The notes below the pieces were generated by a model. The model was not told where the DNA came from and ran no database searches. It saw only the letters and a program-made list of their open reading frames with translations. Both the position numbers and the translations under genes were made by a program. DNA of 64,000 bases from Afifellaceae bacterium (GTDB lineage Bacteria; Pseudomonadota; Alphaproteobacteria; Rhizobiales; Afifellaceae): the NCBI GenBank assembly GCA_028284625.1, contig JANQRH010000008.1, positions 1 to 64,000 on the forward strand. Direction: 5' to 3'. Shown here piece after piece: positions 26,543 through 34,311 of the stretch (position 1 is its first letter; each line of letters begins with the position of its first letter).

Positions 26543-26755
26543 ATGGCAAATAGCGTCTACAAGGTGATCGAGTTGGTGGGCACGAGCACAGAGTCTTGGG
26601 AGCAAGCTGCGCGGGCTGCTGTAGAAAGAGCGGGACAAAGCCTGCGTCATCTGCGGATCGCCGAAGTCACTGAGCAGGATATGGTCATCAAAGATGGTAA
26701 GGTGGAAGCGTTTCGGGCGAAGGTGAAAGTCTCCTTCAAATACGAGAACGACTAG
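26543..26755 (+). CDS. Dodecin flavin-binding protein
   Basis: 70-residue dodecamer-forming protein that stores or buffers FMN or riboflavin. The family pattern is complete: VYKVIELVGTSTESWEQAA, the flavin-stacking Trp in SWEQ, and EAFRAKVKVSFKYEN. The leader GAGGGAGTGAACG precedes the ATG at 26543. It sits at the end of a cluster with two flavoenzymes (PNPOx-FNR and RclA-like), which makes flavin buffering a sensible local role. Confidence 0.93.
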   Translation: MANSVYKVIELVGTSTESWEQAARAAVERAGQSLRHLRIAEVTEQDMVIKDGKVEAFRAKVKVSFKYEND

Positions 26756-26770
26756 AACCTGAGTTCCGGA

Positions 26771-26798
26771 GGGGTGCCCACCTACGATGCGGCGCCCC
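26771..26798 (+). terminator. Possible dodecin terminator
   Basis: GGGGTGCC (26771-26778) pairs with GGCGCCCC (26791-26798) with one G-T wobble, 15 bp after the dodecin stop. There is no T-run. Confidence 0.35.
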
Positions 26799-27099
26799 GA
26801 CGAGACTTAGCCGTCGACGATGTGCGGGTTGATCCGCGCCATCGAAGCGTGCAACTGCCGAGTAGCGCGCAGATGGCACACGGCCAACCTAAAGCATTGA
26901 AATCATTGCACTGTGGGTGAACTGAGGAGCCACGTGTCGGCGGTTCGATTTCACCGCCTCCGGCTCCGGCCGCGAGTTCGCCTGGAAGTTTCCGGTGGCG
27001 CAATCCGCGCCAAAAGTGCCGGCTTGATTCAACACAAAGCAAATCGCCTGCGGTTTGGCGCAAAATCCAAAGCCGCCATTCATCGCTGAGCGCCAGGTC
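26799..27099. other. Intergenic region with T-arm-like stem-loop
   Basis: About 300 bp without a gene. GGCGGT-TCGATTTC-ACCGCC at 26939-26958 forms a 6-bp stem that resembles a tRNA or tmRNA T-arm, but no cloverleaf can be drawn around it. It may hold the promoter of the exporter operon that begins at 27100. Confidence 0.35.
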
Positions 27100-28095
27100 A
27101 TGAAAAAGACGACAAGCGGAATTCTCGCTGCAGCGGCGCTCTTGATCGTAGGAGCGGCACTTTACGTATTCTTCTCGGAGAGCCGTGAAGGATTGCCGGC
27201 TGGCTTCGTCCAGGGCAATGGGCGGATTGAGGCCGAGCAGGTCGAAATCGCACCGACCATGGCCGGACGTGTCGCGCAGGTCATGGCGGACGAGGGCAGT
27301 TTGGTTGCCTTGGGCGATGTCCTTGTCCAGATGGACATCGACGAACTCTCCGCAGCACTGGACCGGGCCAAAGCCGAGGTTGCGCTGGCGCGCCAGGCGA
27401 AGGCTGAAGCCGAAGCGGTCGTCATCCAGCGTCAGAGCGAGCTGCGGCGAGCGGCGCACGAGTTTGACCGCGGCAGGGCGTTGCTGGCCGGCGAGAATAT
27501 CTCCGAGAGCGTCTTTGAGGAACGCCAAACCGCCCACCAAGTCGCCAAAGCAGTGCTGGGTGCGGCCGAGGCCCGAGTGGCAACCGCCGATAGCCAGATC
27601 GCAGCTGCTGAGGCCGAGGTCCGCAGGATCGTAGCGCAAATTGCGGATAGCACCCTTCACGCACCTATGCCGGGGCGTGTGCTCTATCGACTGGCGGAGC
27701 CAGGTGAGGTCGTCAGCGCAGGCGGGCCGGTTCTGACGCTACTCAGCCTGGAGAATGTCTACATGGAGGTGTTCCTCCCGGCCCGCGAGGCAGGGCTCCT
27801 GCCGATCGGAGCCGAGGCGCGCATCGTGCTCGACGCCCTGCCAGACTATGCCATCCCCGCAGTCGTCAGTTTTGTCTCACCGGAGGCCCAGTTCACGCCG
27901 AAGCAAGTCGAGACGATGAGCGAACGCGAGCAACTGGTGTTTCGTGTCCGCGTCCGTATCCCTGAGGATCTGGTCGAGGGCCGGATCGAGCATGTGAAGA
28001 CCGGTCTTCGCGGCATCGCTGTGATCAGGCTTGACCGCGATAGCGCATGGCCGGAGGCACTGGAGCAGCGTATTCCGCCTGAGTTGTTTGAATGA
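27100..28095 (+). CDS. HlyD-family membrane fusion protein
   Basis: 331-residue periplasmic adaptor. One N-terminal membrane anchor (SGILAAAALLIVGAALYVFF) is followed by a lipoyl half-motif (NGRIEAEQVEIAPTMAGRVAQV), a long alternating coiled coil (about residues 85-190, rich in Ala, Glu and Gln), the second lipoyl half (LHAPMPGRVLYRLAEPGEVV) and a beta-barrel. The layout equals YhiI/YbhG, which pair with ATPase-permease fusions. Its stop overlaps the next start by ATGA, so it forms one operon with the two exporter genes. Confidence 0.88.
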   Translation: MKKTTSGILAAAALLIVGAALYVFFSESREGLPAGFVQGNGRIEAEQVEIAPTMAGRVAQVMADEGSLVALGDVLVQMDIDELSAALDRAKAEVALARQAKAEAEAVVIQRQSELRRAAHEFDRGRALLAGENISESVFEERQTAHQVAKAVLGAAEARVATADSQIAAAEAEVRRIVAQIADSTLHAPMPGRVLYRLAEPGEVVSAGGPVLTLLSLENVYMEVFLPAREAGLLPIGAEARIVLDALPDYAIPAVVSFVSPEAQFTPKQVETMSEREQLVFRVRVRIPEDLVEGRIEHVKTGLRGIAVIRLDRDSAWPEALEQRIPPELFE

Positions 28096-30788
28096 GTGCT
28101 GAGGGCGCCGCGACGGCGATTCGCATCGTCGATGTCACGCATCGATACCGCAAGCACGCTGCACTAGACGCGCTGTCGCTGGACTTGCCTACCGGTCAGC
28201 TCGTTGGATTCATCGGTCCGGATGGGGTCGGCAAGTCAACGCTATTGGGCCTCATCACCGGTGCAAAGAAACTTCAGGCCGGAACGATCGACGTCCTCGG
28301 AGGGCCAATCGACGATCCCGCGCATCGACGCGGCGTGAGCCCGGCAATCGCCTTCATGCCGCAGGGGCTGGGTCGTAATCTCTATGCTGAGCTGTCGGTG
28401 CGCGAGAACCTGGAGTTCTTCTCGCGTCTCTTCGGGCAAGGCCAGAAGGAACGCGACATCCGGATCGCGGCTTTGTTGTCGGCAACAGGTCTTGCGCCTT
28501 TCGCTGACCGGCTGATGGGTAAGCTTTCTGGCGGCATGAAGCAGAAGCTGGGGCTCTGCTGCGCGCTGATCCACGACCCGAAGCTCTTGGTCCTGGACGA
28601 GCCCACAACCGGTGTTGACCCTCTGTCACGCCGTCAGTTCTGGGCGCTGATTGACGCAATCCGGGAACACGATCCGGAACTCTCAATTCTGGTCTCGACA
28701 GCGTACATGGAGGAGGCGGAGCGCTTCGACTGGATTGTCGCGATGGATGCGGGACGCGCGCTCTTTCAGGGCAGCCCCGCCGAGTTGAAGGGTGAGGCTG
28801 AGGATCTCGAGACTGCGTACCGGCGGCTTCAGGCGCGTGGAAAGATGCCGTCGGCGCCGGACGTGGTGCCCGACAAACGGACCGATGCGGAGCCCGTGAT
28901 CGTGGCGCGCGGACTGACGCGGCGCTTCGGCGATTTCACGGCCGTCGATAGCGTCAATTTCTCGATCCATCTCGGCGAGATCTTCGGTTTCCTCGGGTCG
29001 AACGGCTGCGGCAAGTCGACGACAATGAAGATGCTGACGGGCCTCCTGCCCAGTAGCGCGGGAGAGGCGTCGCTGTTCGGGAAGGCGGTCGACGCACGCA
29101 ATCGCGAACTGCGCCGTGAGATCGGCTACATGAGCCAGGCGTTCTCGCTTTATGGCGAGTTGACCGTGCACCAGAACCTCCAGCTCCACGCCCGCATCTT
29201 CGCAATCCCGGATCAGGAGGCGCGGATCGACGAGTTGACGGAACGCTTCGGGCTGAACGCGCATCGCGAGACGTTGGCAGCCGCGTTACCGCTTGGCATC
29301 AAGCAGCGTTTGTCGCTGGCTGTCGCCGTGATCCATCGCCCACGTGTACTGATCCTGGACGAGCCCACATCGGGCGTGGACCCTGAGGCGCGCGATTCAT
29401 TCTGGGCGCTGCTGGTTGAGCTGTCGCGCGGAGAGAACGTCACGATCTTCGTCTCGACCCATTTCATGGGCGAGGCAGAGCGCTGCGACCGGGTCTCATT
29501 CATGCATGCGGGCCAAGTTCTCGCCGAAGGGACGCCGGGCGATTTGATCGCCGCAGAGGGCGCAGACAGTCTGGAAGGCGCGTTTATCGCGATATTGGAA
29601 GCCGCGGAGCCCCCGGCGCCGGTGGCAGCGCCTGAGGTTTCGGTTGACGCCACGAGTGCCGAATCCGGCGGCGGGGTCGGGCGTGCCGCGGCCTATGCGC
29701 GGCGCGAAACGGTCGAGGTTTTGCGCGATCCCGTGCGCCTGGCCTTCGCCTTCGTAGGATCGGCCCTCTTGATGCTGGTTTTCTGCTTTGGGATCACGCT
29801 GGATATCGAGGAACTGGATTTCGCCGTCCTCGACCTGTCGCAAAGCCCCGAGAGCCGCGCCTATATCTCCGAGATCGCCGGTTCTCGGTATTTTGAGCCC
29901 ACACCGCCGTTGGAAAGCGCTGCGGAAGGCCGCCAACGGCTGACCGCGGGCGAGGTCTCGCTGGTCGTCGAGTTGCCACCCGATTTCGGGCGCAAGCTGC
30001 GCGCCGGCGAGCCGACCGAAGTCCTGGCAACCGTCGACGGTTCAATTCCCTTCAAGGGTGAGACGGTGGAGGGTTATGTCGCCGGGCTTCACCAGACCTT
30101 TCTGGACGCGCTGGCCCGCGACAGCGGCGTCCGCCAACCTGAGATCGCGCGTATCGAACCGCGTTTTCGCTACAATCAGAGCTTCGAAAGCATCGCCGCG
30201 TTGGCGCCGGCCATGCCGGCGATCCTACTCATCATGCTGCCGGCCGTGCTGACCGCGGTCAGCGTCGCGCGGGAACGGGAGTTGGGCTCGGTCACCAATT
30301 TCTATGTCACACCGACGACGCGCTTTGAGTTCCTGATCGGCAAGCAGCTTCCCTATATCGCCATTGCATTCGCGAACTTCCTGTTGCTCACAGCGATGAC
30401 GATCGTGGTTTTCGGGGTGCCGCTGAAGGGCAATCCCGTTCCGCTTGCGATTGGCGCGTTGCTCTATGTTTGGGCCACCACATCCTATGGATTGCTGATC
30501 GCGACCATGACGTCGAGCCAGGTGGCAGCAACTTTCGCCACGGTCATCGCCTCCGTCGTCCCGACGATCCAGTTTTCCGGCTTGCTGCAGCCGGTCTCAA
30601 CGCTAGAAGGAGGCGCCCAGACGATCGGCTCACTTTGGCCGTCATCGTATTTTTTGCACCTGAACGTCGGCGCCTTCACCAAGGGTCTGAGCTGGGAGGC
30701 ACTCGGCCCCGACATCCTGGCGCTGGCCTGCTTCGGACCGGTGTTGACTGTGATCGCAGCCCTGTCGCTCCGGTCGCAGGAGAAGTAG
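28092..30788 (+). CDS. ABC exporter: two ATPase domains fused to ABC-2 permease (RbbA/YhiH-like)
   Basis: 898 residues. The first ATPase has Walker A GPDGVGKST, signature LSGGMKQKLG and Walker B LLVLDEPTTGVDPLS. The second has GSNGCGKST, a degenerate signature LPLGIKQRLSLA and LILDEPTSGVDPEA. After about residue 540 an ABC-2 membrane domain follows: one N-terminal helix (LAFAFVGSALLMLVFCFGI), a large periplasmic loop, then about five helices. This fusion works with a second ABC-2 permease and an HlyD adaptor, both adjacent. Drug or small-molecule export is inferred from the family. Confidence 0.9.
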   Translation: MSAEGAATAIRIVDVTHRYRKHAALDALSLDLPTGQLVGFIGPDGVGKSTLLGLITGAKKLQAGTIDVLGGPIDDPAHRRGVSPAIAFMPQGLGRNLYAELSVRENLEFFSRLFGQGQKERDIRIAALLSATGLAPFADRLMGKLSGGMKQKLGLCCALIHDPKLLVLDEPTTGVDPLSRRQFWALIDAIREHDPELSILVSTAYMEEAERFDWIVAMDAGRALFQGSPAELKGEAEDLETAYRRLQARGKMPSAPDVVPDKRTDAEPVIVARGLTRRFGDFTAVDSVNFSIHLGEIFGFLGSNGCGKSTTMKMLTGLLPSSAGEASLFGKAVDARNRELRREIGYMSQAFSLYGELTVHQNLQLHARIFAIPDQEARIDELTERFGLNAHRETLAAALPLGIKQRLSLAVAVIHRPRVLILDEPTSGVDPEARDSFWALLVELSRGENVTIFVSTHFMGEAERCDRVSFMHAGQVLAEGTPGDLIAAEGADSLEGAFIAILEAAEPPAPVAAPEVSVDATSAESGGGVGRAAAYARRETVEVLRDPVRLAFAFVGSALLMLVFCFGITLDIEELDFAVLDLSQSPESRAYISEIAGSRYFEPTPPLESAAEGRQRLTAGEVSLVVELPPDFGRKLRAGEPTEVLATVDGSIPFKGETVEGYVAGLHQTFLDALARDSGVRQPEIARIEPRFRYNQSFESIAALAPAMPAILLIMLPAVLTAVSVARERELGSVTNFYVTPTTRFEFLIGKQLPYIAIAFANFLLLTAMTIVVFGVPLKGNPVPLAIGALLYVWATTSYGLLIATMTSSQVAATFATVIASVVPTIQFSGLLQPVSTLEGGAQTIGSLWPSSYFLHLNVGAFTKGLSWEALGPDILALACFGPVLTVIAALSLRSQEK

Positions 30789-31913
30789 ATGCAACGGCTG
30801 CGCTGCATCTTCTGGCTCGGTCTGAAAGAGATGATGAGCCTGCGCCGCGACTGGGTGATGATGGCTCTGCTTGCCTGGTCATTCACATTGGCGCCGGTGA
30901 TGGAAGCGACCGGGGTGGCGAGCTCGGTCAACAACGCGTCAATTGCGTTTGCGGATGAGGACGACTCACCGCTTTCGCGCGCCCTTGCGGCGGCGTTCTT
31001 TCCACCAGAGTTCCAGCCTGTCGTCCAGATTGTGCCGGGGACGGGTGCCGCAGCAATGGATGCAGGGCGGTTTCTCTTCGTCGTCGCCGTGCCACCCGGA
31101 TTTGAGAAGGATGTTCGCGCCGGCCGCGCACCGGAGGTTCAGGTTCTGATCGACGCCACCGCGATGGAACAGGCCGGGATCGGTGCAAGCTATATCGCCA
31201 ACATTCTAAGCGCCGAGATCCGGCGGTTTGCGATCGGAGCAGACCTGGTGGATCCGCCTCCTGTTGATCTCGTCCTGCGCAGCGCCTTCAATCCGAACCG
31301 GGACGCGGTGCGTTTTGCCGGCATTGTCGCGCTAATCGGCCAGATCATGTGGCTGACCACGATTCTGACAGGTGCGGCCATGATCCGGGAGCGTGAGCAT
31401 GGAACAATCGAGCACCTGCTCGCCATGCCGCTTGCACCCTTCGACATTGCGGTGGCCAAGATCTGGGCGAACGCGGCGGTTGTCCTGGTTGCAGGGTGGC
31501 TATCGCTGACTTTTATCCTGCAGGGCTCTTTAGGAATAACAGTCGCGGGGTCGAAGGCGCTGTTCCTTCTTGGCACGGCGTTCTTTCTTTTCACCGCGAC
31601 GGCGCTGGGGGTCTTCCTGGCAACACTCGCACGGTCGATGGCGCAGTTCGCGCTCTTGGTGATGTTGACGGTCTTGCCAATGCTGATGCTGTCGGGGGGG
31701 CAAACACCGGTCGAGGGTCAGCCCGCGTGGCTGCAGGCTGGAACGCTTATCCTCCCGTCTCGCCATTACATGTCGGCAAGCCAATCAATCGTCTTCAAAG
31801 GCGCGGGGGTCGAAACAGTCTGGCCAGAGTTCCTATGGATGGCTCTATTGGGCACCGCGCTTTTGGCGACAAGCCTCCTGCTCTTCAGGCGATCGGTCGC
31901 ACAGGAGAGATAG
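30789..31913 (+). CDS. ABC-2 type exporter permease (YhhJ-like)
   Basis: 374 residues: one N-terminal helix, a periplasmic region of about 130 residues and five C-terminal helices containing GAAMIREREHGTIEHLLAMP, the typical ABC-2 coupling stretch. It follows the ATPase-permease fusion with no gap. Its 3' end abuts debris of an nnrU-like gene on the other strand, so the operon end marks a rearrangement junction. Confidence 0.88.
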   Translation: MQRLRCIFWLGLKEMMSLRRDWVMMALLAWSFTLAPVMEATGVASSVNNASIAFADEDDSPLSRALAAAFFPPEFQPVVQIVPGTGAAAMDAGRFLFVVAVPPGFEKDVRAGRAPEVQVLIDATAMEQAGIGASYIANILSAEIRRFAIGADLVDPPPVDLVLRSAFNPNRDAVRFAGIVALIGQIMWLTTILTGAAMIREREHGTIEHLLAMPLAPFDIAVAKIWANAAVVLVAGWLSLTFILQGSLGITVAGSKALFLLGTAFFLFTATALGVFLATLARSMAQFALLVMLTVLPMLMLSGGQTPVEGQPAWLQAGTLILPSRHYMSASQSIVFKGAGVETVWPEFLWMALLGTALLATSLLLFRRSVAQER

Positions 31914-31916
31914 CGC

Positions 31917-32003
31917 GGGAGCCTTGATGGGCGGCCGGACTGGAATCGCATGGGAGGCAAAGAAGGCCGCAAAAGCCAGTGCGAACTCCGACCAGCCGTT
32001 CAA
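31917..32003 (-). pseudogene. NnrU-like gene, 5' fragment
   Basis: Just after the nnrS stop, in the same direction, a TTG-started frame reads LNGWSEFALAFAAFFASHAI and then PVRPPIKA, which matches the first helix of alphaproteobacterial NnrU-type membrane proteins. The similarity ends at about 31917 where the exporter operon begins. The gene therefore keeps about 29 codons and is truncated. NnrU genes accompany nnrS in nitric-oxide-response loci. Confidence 0.6.
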
Positions 32004-32005
32004 GG

Positions 32006-33205
32006 TCAGCTCGCCGCGTGACGGCGCGTCAAAAGAAGCGGGCCGTAGATCAGAGCAAAACCGGCAAAGCCAGCGCACCACAACAGGCCCGCGAGTCCGT
32101 AGAGCCACAGCTCCCATTGCGGCAGGACGCCACCCATAAGACGCGCGGGCACGGAAGCGATGACCAGCCCGTATATGGCGATTGTGCCGGGACCGGCGGT
32201 CAGCGTGCGGCCGGTGTGGCCAAGAGTGGCGCGGGTCATGACCGCCAACGTCATGATTCCGATGGCGCCTGCCATCCAGATGTGCTGGGCCGCGGCCGGC
32301 GTCAGCGTGTCGGGCGAAAGAGCGGCGGCTCCCATCACCAGCATGCCGATCGGCACGCACGCATATCCGACGTGCAGAATCCAAACCAAGGGTTCAATTG
32401 CGGTGCGCGTGCCCTGCCAACGATAAAGCCGCACGGCTTGCACAAGCCCAGCGGCGAAGAGGGCAGCACCACTGGCAGTCCAGGTCGGAGCGGCAAACCA
32501 AAGTGTCAGGGCCACAAGGGTCGCGACCAGCGTCAGCCTGTCCCATGGACCAAACGGCGCCGGCAGCGACTTTGCCTGCCGCTTCACAAGCCAGTTGCGC
32601 GTGAAGGACGGCACGATGCGGCCGCCGATCAAAGTGATCATCATGATCGCCGTGGCCAGGCCAAGGCGAAGCCCATGGCCTGAGGCAGCGATGCCTCCCT
32701 GGGTCGCTTCCCAATGAAACAGCGCGTTACTCGTGACGAAGATGCCAAGCAACGCGACGACCATGAGGTTGCGCCAGTTCCTGCCGGCAATGATCTCGCG
32801 CAGGAGAAGTATGGCGAGCGCTGCCAGGAAGGACAGGTCGGCTGTGGCCGTGACCAATGCTGGGAGGTGGCCGGAGATCGCAACCGCCACGCGGCCCAAG
32901 AACCATAGAACAGCGAGCCCAAAGAGCGTCCATCCAACGACGGGAAGCCGGCCGGTCCAGTTCGGAACGGCCGTCAGCAGGAACCCGGCGATCACCGCAC
33001 CCAGATAGCCGAACAGCGCTTCATGCGCATGCCAGGACACCGGATCGAGCGATGTCGGCATGTTGAGATGCCCGGCGAGCATCAGCATCCAAAGCGCCAT
33101 GCTTAGCGCCGCCCAAATTGCCGCTGAAAGAAAGAACGGCCGGAAACCGAACGAGAGGACGGCGGGGCCGGACCAGGCGCGCATCTGCTCAGCGGAGGTC
33201 GTCAT
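32006..33205 (-). CDS. nnrS: NnrS family protein (nitric oxide response)
   Basis: 399-residue haem- and copper-containing membrane protein with about 12 helices that relieves nitrosative stress. Markers: FGFRPFFLSAAIWAALSM, SWHAHEALFGYLGAVIAGFLLTAVPNW (given here in parts: DPVSWHAHEALFGYL; AGFLLTAVPNWTGR), GGRIVPSFTRNWL and RATLGHTGR, each with conserved His or Arg. The ATG at 33203-33205 is the first Met of the conserved region; the open frame extends upstream without similarity. Both flanking genes are truncated, so it is the surviving piece of a larger locus. Confidence 0.88.
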   Translation of the reverse strand: MTTSAEQMRAWSGPAVLSFGFRPFFLSAAIWAALSMALWMLMLAGHLNMPTSLDPVSWHAHEALFGYLGAVIAGFLLTAVPNWTGRLPVVGWTLFGLAVLWFLGRVAVAISGHLPALVTATADLSFLAALAILLLREIIAGRNWRNLMVVALLGIFVTSNALFHWEATQGGIAASGHGLRLGLATAIMMITLIGGRIVPSFTRNWLVKRQAKSLPAPFGPWDRLTLVATLVALTLWFAAPTWTASGAALFAAGLVQAVRLYRWQGTRTAIEPLVWILHVGYACVPIGMLVMGAAALSPDTLTPAAAQHIWMAGAIGIMTLAVMTRATLGHTGRTLTAGPGTIAIYGLVIASVPARLMGGVLPQWELWLYGLAGLLWCAGFAGFALIYGPLLLTRRHAAS

Positions 33206-33233
33206 ACTTTGTCGCCCGCTTCTTCGTTCGATA

Positions 33234-33385
33234 TCAGTCCGCCGCCGACATGGCGCGAGCCTCAACATCGGCAGCCGCTTGGGGCGTAACACGGGTGGGC
33301 TTCGGCCAGTAGGCGGCAAGCCAGGCAACGAAGGCGCTGGCCCAGGCGATTGCCGCCAGGCTGAAGGAAACTCCTAGTGCCAGAT
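33234..33385 (-). pseudogene. 3' remnant of a membrane-protein gene
   Basis: Upstream of nnrS the minus strand reads YQHLALGVSFSLAAIAWASA, then FVAWLAAYWPKPTRVTPQ and a stop at 33234-33236: one membrane helix and a short tail. Towards the 5' side the frame runs into the GntR gene on the same strand. It looks like the end of a membrane-protein gene, possibly from the same nitric-oxide locus, cut by a junction near 33380. The family is not recognised. Confidence 0.4.
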
Positions 33386-34111
33386 GTTGATAGTCGCCAG
33401 CGTCTGCATCAAATAGTCGGACGTCAGTTCCTCGGCGCGCTGGGCGTTGCGATCGGCGATCGCATCGGCAATCGCGACCAGGTTCTTATGTGTCTGCTTA
33501 CGCACGGCGTCCGGCACCTGCTTGGCGCTTCCTCGACCGTCGAATGCAACGGCGCGCCGATCACTGACGATGTTGTCCATGATCTGCACCAAAAAGCGGT
33601 TCTTGGTCGTTGCGTAGATTGATCGATGAAAGGCGTAGATGCATTCCTTGAAGTCATGCCAAGTAGGCGCAACGAGGACTTTGTCTAGGATGCGGTATAT
33701 CTCGTCGATGTCCGACTGCTCGGCGCGGCTGACAACAAGGCTCATCATCGCCGGTTCAAACAGCAAGCGGCCCTCGGTGATCTCAACAAAGGACGGTACC
33801 GACTTGTGCGCGTTGACCGGTGTCTGATCCATCTTGTCGAAGACCGACAGCGCTTCGTCGGTCAGAAAGGTGCCGCTGCCGACCTGTCTTCGCACCAAGC
33901 CTTGTCGCTCCATCATTGCTAGCGCCGCTCGTACAGCGGACCGGCTGGCGTTGAGCTGGCTTGCCAGTTCGCGCTCGTTGGGAATCTTGCCGCCCGGCAC
34001 GAGAGCGCCACTCCGAACGCTTCGTAGAAGCGCACGATAGACCAGCGACGGAGTCGCCCGCTCGTTGCTTGTGATGTCGACAGTGCCGACGGATGTATCG
34101 ACTGAACTCAT
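33374..34111 (-). CDS. GntR-family regulator, FadR/FCD type
   Basis: 245 residues: a winged helix (GKIPNERELASQLNASRSAVRAAL; LVRRQVGSGTFL) and an all-helical FCD effector domain with a metal-binding His in AFHRSIYATTKN. The ATG at 34109-34111 follows GAGG; a GTG two codons earlier is in frame. It is divergent from the sugar importer that begins at 34312, with two palindromic elements between, and is its likely repressor. The C-terminus (TINIWH) overlaps a gene remnant, so the last residues may be altered by the junction. Confidence 0.85.
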   Translation of the reverse strand: MSSVDTSVGTVDITSNERATPSLVYRALLRSVRSGALVPGGKIPNERELASQLNASRSAVRAALAMMERQGLVRRQVGSGTFLTDEALSVFDKMDQTPVNAHKSVPSFVEITEGRLLFEPAMMSLVVSRAEQSDIDEIYRILDKVLVAPTWHDFKECIYAFHRSIYATTKNRFLVQIMDNIVSDRRAVAFDGRGSAKQVPDAVRKQTHKNLVAIADAIADRNAQRAEELTSDYLMQTLATINIWH

Positions 34112-34226
34112 GGACACCTCAGCTTTCGGTGCTGCGCCGGAGGGCTCTGCCCAAGTCTCGAACCTGGTGTTCCATAGCGCGTCGCGAAGTCCGCCGAAAA
34201 GGTTGCAATTAGGCCAAAGTGGTTCA

Positions 34227-34273
34227 TATCATGTGATAAGCGGTCCGCGTCAATGCTCCATGACGCGGTCCGC
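34227..34273. promoter_or_regulatory. Candidate FadR-type operator and inverted repeat
   Basis: TATCA-TG-TGATA (34227-34238) is a dyad of the size GntR proteins bind. Next to it, 13-base arms at 34240-34252 and 34261-34273 pair with one mismatch around 8 bases. Both lie between the divergent regulator and binding-protein genes. Confidence 0.4.
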
Positions 34274-34311
34274 TGGCGAAGCGATGTTCTTTCGAAAAGG
34301 GAGGACCAGTC

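Noticed and set aside
26939-26958. T-arm-like hairpin that could be a tRNA or tmRNA remnant or attachment site
   Set aside because: Only one 6-bp hairpin with an 8-base loop; no cloverleaf or tmRNA features and no second copy in the window.
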